A stretch of DNA of 32,171 nucleotides from a bacterium (lineage in GTDB: Bacteria; Vulcanimicrobiota; Vulcanimicrobiia; Vulcanimicrobiales; SCRA01). Shown here in pieces: positions 29,999-32,171 of the stretch. The position numbers were made by a program, and so were the translations under genes. The notes under the pieces were generated by a model. The model was not told the DNA's origin, ran no database searches, and saw only the letters and a list, made by a program, of their open reading frames with translations. How positions within the stretch are numbered: position 1 is the stretch's first letter; the number at the start of each line of letters is the position of its first letter. The DNA is taken from NCBI GenBank assembly GCA_004297985.1, contig SCRA01000039.1, positions 1 to 32,171 of the forward strand. The letters run 5' to 3'.

Positions 29999-31161
29999 GT
30001 GCGGCGCTGGGCGAAGGCGTTGGCGTGGACGACGCAGGTTTGGTCGAGTTGCGCAAACGCCTCGACGAAGAGGCCGCGTGCTGCGGTATCGATCGGCTGC
30101 GCGTCGCCGCGGCGCGCGCCGACGCCGTCACGCGCGAGCGTCTAGCCGCTGCCTTCGAGCGCGGCGACCTGGCGACGTGGAACTTCGATGGCGAGCGCGC
30201 ACGCTTGGCCGCCGACCCGGAGACGATCCTGCCCGGAGCGCGCGCCGTGGTCTGCATAGCGGTGGGCTACGACACGGAGCCGCCAGCCGCGAGACCGCCG
30301 CTGGCGGGGCGCATCTCGCGGTATGCCTGGAGCGAGGACTACCACCGCACGCTGCGTGGCGCGCTCGACCGCCTGGAAGCGGTGTTGCGCCCGTTCGGCC
30401 GCGCGCGCGCCGTCTGCGACACGGTACCGTTCGCTGAGCGTGCCTTCGCCGAGCGCAGTGGACTGGGCTGGGTCGGCAGGCACACCGGTGTCATCGTACC
30501 AGGGTTGGGGGCGCTGGCCTTCCTCGGCGAGATCGTCACCGACATCCCCTTGCCGCCGGACGAGCCGATCCGCAAGAGTTGCGGCAGTTGCCGCCGCTGC
30601 GTCGACGTCTGCCCCACAGGAGCGTTGCGCGGCGACTTCACGATCGACGCTACGCGCTGCATCGGCGATCTCAATCAACGCCTCGACGCCATTCCGCATG
30701 CCATGCGCCCGTTGATGGGCGACTGGCTCTGGGGCTGCGACCTCTGCACGGTGGCCTGCCCTCCCAGCCGTGTGGCGCCGAAGGTGGCGCGCCCCGCCTT
30801 TTCACCTGGGCCGGGAATCTCACCCTATCCCGATCTTGCGGCGATCCTGCGCTTGCGCAGCGGGGAGTTCAAGCGCACCTACCGCGCGAGCGCGATGGGC
30901 TGGCGCGGCGGAGCGATTCTGCGCCGCAACGCGGCCGTCTGCCTGGGCAACACGCTCGACCGCTCAGCAGTCCCCGACCTCGAAGGAGCGCTCGTCGAGG
31001 ATCCCCACCCGCTCGTCCGCGGCCATGCGGCGTGGGCCCTTGGGCGCATCGCCTCACCGCGTGCGTTGCGGGCGCTGGAGATGCGCCTTCCCTTGGAAGG
31101 TAACGCCGGCGTGCGTGAAGAGATCGAGACCGCGCTCGCCTGGAACCATCTCGACCCGTGA
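29995..31161 (+). CDS. queG: Epoxyqueuosine reductase QueG
   Basis: A 388-residue iron-sulfur, cobalamin-dependent enzyme that reduces epoxyqueuosine to queuosine in tRNA. It shows RYAWSEDYHRTL (about 109-120), the acid Asp142 in CDTVPFAERA, GLGWVGRHTGVI, the first 4Fe-4S set (Cys196, 199, 202, 206 in CGSCRRCVDVCP) and the second (Cys222, 248, 251, 255, with CDLCTVACP). Residues about 320-385 are HEAT-like repeats (RRNAAVCLGN, VRGHAAWALGRI) as in longer QueG forms. The GTG start overlaps the RND stop. QueG needs cobalamin, so this cell probably uses B12, which matters for the N2O idea. A GTG at 30025 is a possible later start. Confidence 0.92.
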   Translation: MSAALGEGVGVDDAGLVELRKRLDEEAACCGIDRLRVAAARADAVTRERLAAAFERGDLATWNFDGERARLAADPETILPGARAVVCIAVGYDTEPPAARPPLAGRISRYAWSEDYHRTLRGALDRLEAVLRPFGRARAVCDTVPFAERAFAERSGLGWVGRHTGVIVPGLGALAFLGEIVTDIPLPPDEPIRKSCGSCRRCVDVCPTGALRGDFTIDATRCIGDLNQRLDAIPHAMRPLMGDWLWGCDLCTVACPPSRVAPKVARPAFSPGPGISPYPDLAAILRLRSGEFKRTYRASAMGWRGGAILRRNAAVCLGNTLDRSAVPDLEGALVEDPHPLVRGHAAWALGRIASPRALRALEMRLPLEGNAGVREEIETALAWNHLDP

Positions 31162-31176
31162 GGCGTTCGACCTGAC

Positions 31177-31854
31177 ATGCGAAGCCAATCGCTCCTGGCC
31201 GTGCTCGCCGCGGCCGTCCTGCTCTGCTGGGGCTCCCCCTCGCTCGCCGAAGAGTCGACCCCCTCGCCGGCGCCTAGCGCGCAGGCTACAGCGGCCCCGC
31301 TGACGAGTCAGGAGATGCTCCCTTCATTGCTCGCCAAGATGAGCATGGTGAACCCTGACCTCAAGACGTATGAAGCCTCGATCAAAGTCCAGGTAACGAT
31401 GCACACGTTTCCGTTCCTGAACCCCACCTTGACGGGGCGGGTCTACTGGTCACGTCCCGACCGCTCGGCCGTCGTCTTCGATACCTTGCCCGTGCTGGCC
31501 AACCAGTTCAAGAAGGTCTACCCCCGCATCGAGGCGCCCTCGCAGTGGGCGATGCTGTATAACGTGTCCCTCCTCTCGCCCGACCATGTCCGACTGGTGC
31601 CGCGCAAGCACGGGCGAATCGACCATCTCGACGTGGCCGTCAACGCCGACGGCACGGTGGCCTCGATGCACTGGTTCTACAACGACGGCGGTGACGTCGA
31701 GCTCCACCAGACATTCTCTCTCGTTTCCGGGCGCATGCTGGTGACGGAGCAGCACGGCATCGTCGACCTTCCCTCCTACAAGGGCGCCATCGAGGCCGCG
31801 TTCAGCGGCTACAAGCTCAACGTCAAGATCCCCGAGGCCGTCTTCGCGTCGTAA
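31177..31854 (+). CDS. Secreted protein, LolA-like fold likely
   Basis: A 225-residue exported protein. Residues 1-24 are a signal peptide (MRSQ, hydrophobic core, cleavage after SLA), followed by a Pro/Ala/Ser/Thr-rich linker to about residue 42. The rest alternates strands and resembles outer-membrane lipoprotein-sorting-like proteins: a start with PSLLAKMSMVNPDLKTYEASIKVQV, a GRVYWSRPDRSAVVF strand pair and a late GTVASMHWFYNDGGDVEL. Such folds bind lipid acyl chains. The family call rests on pattern, not a firm motif. ATG 31177 is 15 bases after queG; no strong ribosome site is seen. It is the last convincing gene in the window. Confidence 0.6.
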   Translation: MRSQSLLAVLAAAVLLCWGSPSLAEESTPSPAPSAQATAAPLTSQEMLPSLLAKMSMVNPDLKTYEASIKVQVTMHTFPFLNPTLTGRVYWSRPDRSAVVFDTLPVLANQFKKVYPRIEAPSQWAMLYNVSLLSPDHVRLVPRKHGRIDHLDVAVNADGTVASMHWFYNDGGDVELHQTFSLVSGRMLVTEQHGIVDLPSYKGAIEAAFSGYKLNVKIPEAVFAS

Positions 31855-31907
31855 CGCTTGCGCGTCGTTTTCCAACTCTCGCGCGGCGACTAGCCACGGC
31901 GGTGCGA

Positions 31908-32032
31908 GCGACATCCTCCCCGCGGGGCCGCGCGTCGGCGCGCTCTCCTGCGCGCCTCCTACTGCCCTCGCGCGCGCTCTCGGCATCCATGCCTCCGCGC
32001 GCGCCTCGGAGCCCCCGCGGGGAGGACGTCGC
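31908..32032. repeat. 20-bp inverted repeat with 85-base spacer
   Basis: GCGACATCCTCCCCGCGGGG (31908-31927) matches the reverse complement of 32013-32032 at 19 of 20 positions; the single change is A versus G. Each arm also contains the self-complementary CCCCGCGGGG. The spacer holds a further hairpin. It could be an interspersed palindromic element, the fold of an RNA, or a terminator-like structure after the LolA-like gene. Confidence 0.65.
31937..31956. repeat. Perfect 7-bp hairpin inside the inverted repeat
   Basis: GGCGCGC (31937-31943) pairs with GCGCGCC (31950-31956) around a 6-base TCTCCT loop, nested in the spacer of the larger inverted repeat. Confidence 0.5.
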
Positions 32033-32142
32033 ACGCCCCGCCTTCCTGTCAGCGAGCGCGTGCGGGGCGCTCTCCGAAGGGGGCGTCAAGGCGCCGCGGG
32101 AGGCCTGGATGGCCGGAGCGGCGCCGCAGCCGAGGTGACCGA

Positions 32143-32158
32143 GCGCGCAGGAGCGCGC
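32143..32158. repeat. 6-bp hairpin near the right edge
   Basis: GCGCGC (32143-32148) pairs with GCGCGC (32153-32158) around AGGA. The reverse complement of this edge, CCCTCGCGCGCGCTC, also occurs at 31965-31979, so it seems to be another piece of the same repeat family. Confidence 0.4.
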
Positions 32159-32171
32159 GCGAGGGAACGTC

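Larger units (their letters stand above)
31855..32171. other. Gene-free 317-base end region rich in inverted repeats
   Basis: No open frame here has a ribosome site, motif or normal composition. The frames on both strands translate to Arg/Ala/Ser/Pro-rich strings and mirror each other because of inverted repeats. The stretch holds the long inverted repeat at 31908-32032 and hairpins at 31937-31956 and 32143-32158, listed separately. Confidence 0.6.

Noticed and set aside
31902-32138. 78-codon plus-strand frame at the right edge
   Set aside because: Arg/Ala/Ser/Pro-rich, no ribosome site, and its sequence mirrors the minus-strand frame because of the inverted repeat.
1-32171. tRNA genes, CRISPR arrays, insertion sequences or prophage
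   Set aside because: No T-arm and acceptor pairs, no regularly spaced direct repeats and no transposase, integrase or phage protein motifs were found.

Overview
The window is chromosomal DNA from a GC-rich bacterium with tightly packed genes. Many neighbouring genes overlap by four bases (ATGA or GTGA). No rRNA, tRNA, transposase, phage gene or CRISPR array is visible, so it reads as ordinary chromosome and not an island. Predicted lipoproteins, an exported beta-rich protein, an RND pump and a LolA-like secreted protein suggest a two-membrane cell. Acyl-CoA beta-oxidation genes, a NosZ and an oxygen-linked type of methionine synthase suggest an aerobe or facultative respirer. The phylum cannot be fixed from sequence alone; an uncultured soil lineage such as Eremiobacterota is only a guess.

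Layout. 1-1772: the end of an unseen gene (terminator), then enoyl-CoA hydratase and 3-hydroxybutyryl-CoA dehydrogenase on the minus strand. 1773-2551: a promoter with a perfect palindrome, then phoU. 2571-5861, minus strand: an ARH-fold protein without its metal-binding acids, a small exported protein, an ATP-grasp-like protein and a DUF421 membrane protein. 5958-9816, plus strand: a coupled run of HAD phosphatase, moaD, moaE, alpha/beta hydrolase and a Na+/H+ antiporter. 9838-14232: an exported protein, a gamma-glutamyltransferase, a small unknown protein and a fatty acyl-CoA ligase.

14441-22683, plus strand, is the most interesting part. It holds a compact nitrous-oxide reductase locus: nosZ with clade II-like features and a lipobox, a NosB-like membrane protein, nosD and nosF joined in one reading frame, nosY, and a YtkA-like lipoprotein. 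CapA-like and MesD-like genes follow. MesD-type enzymes make methionine without cobalamin, and N2O is known to inactivate cobalamin-dependent methionine synthase. The order therefore suggests N2O removal next to an N2O-insensitive methionine synthase. That link is inference; only the gene order is seen.

22690-32171: an alkyltransferase homologue whose active-site Cys is Ala, an Mpo1-like (DUF962) protein, an NCS1 permease, an aldehyde dehydrogenase, an RND pump coupled to an epoxyqueuosine reductase with HEAT-like repeats, and a LolA-like secreted protein. The last 317 bases hold no convincing gene but several inverted repeats.
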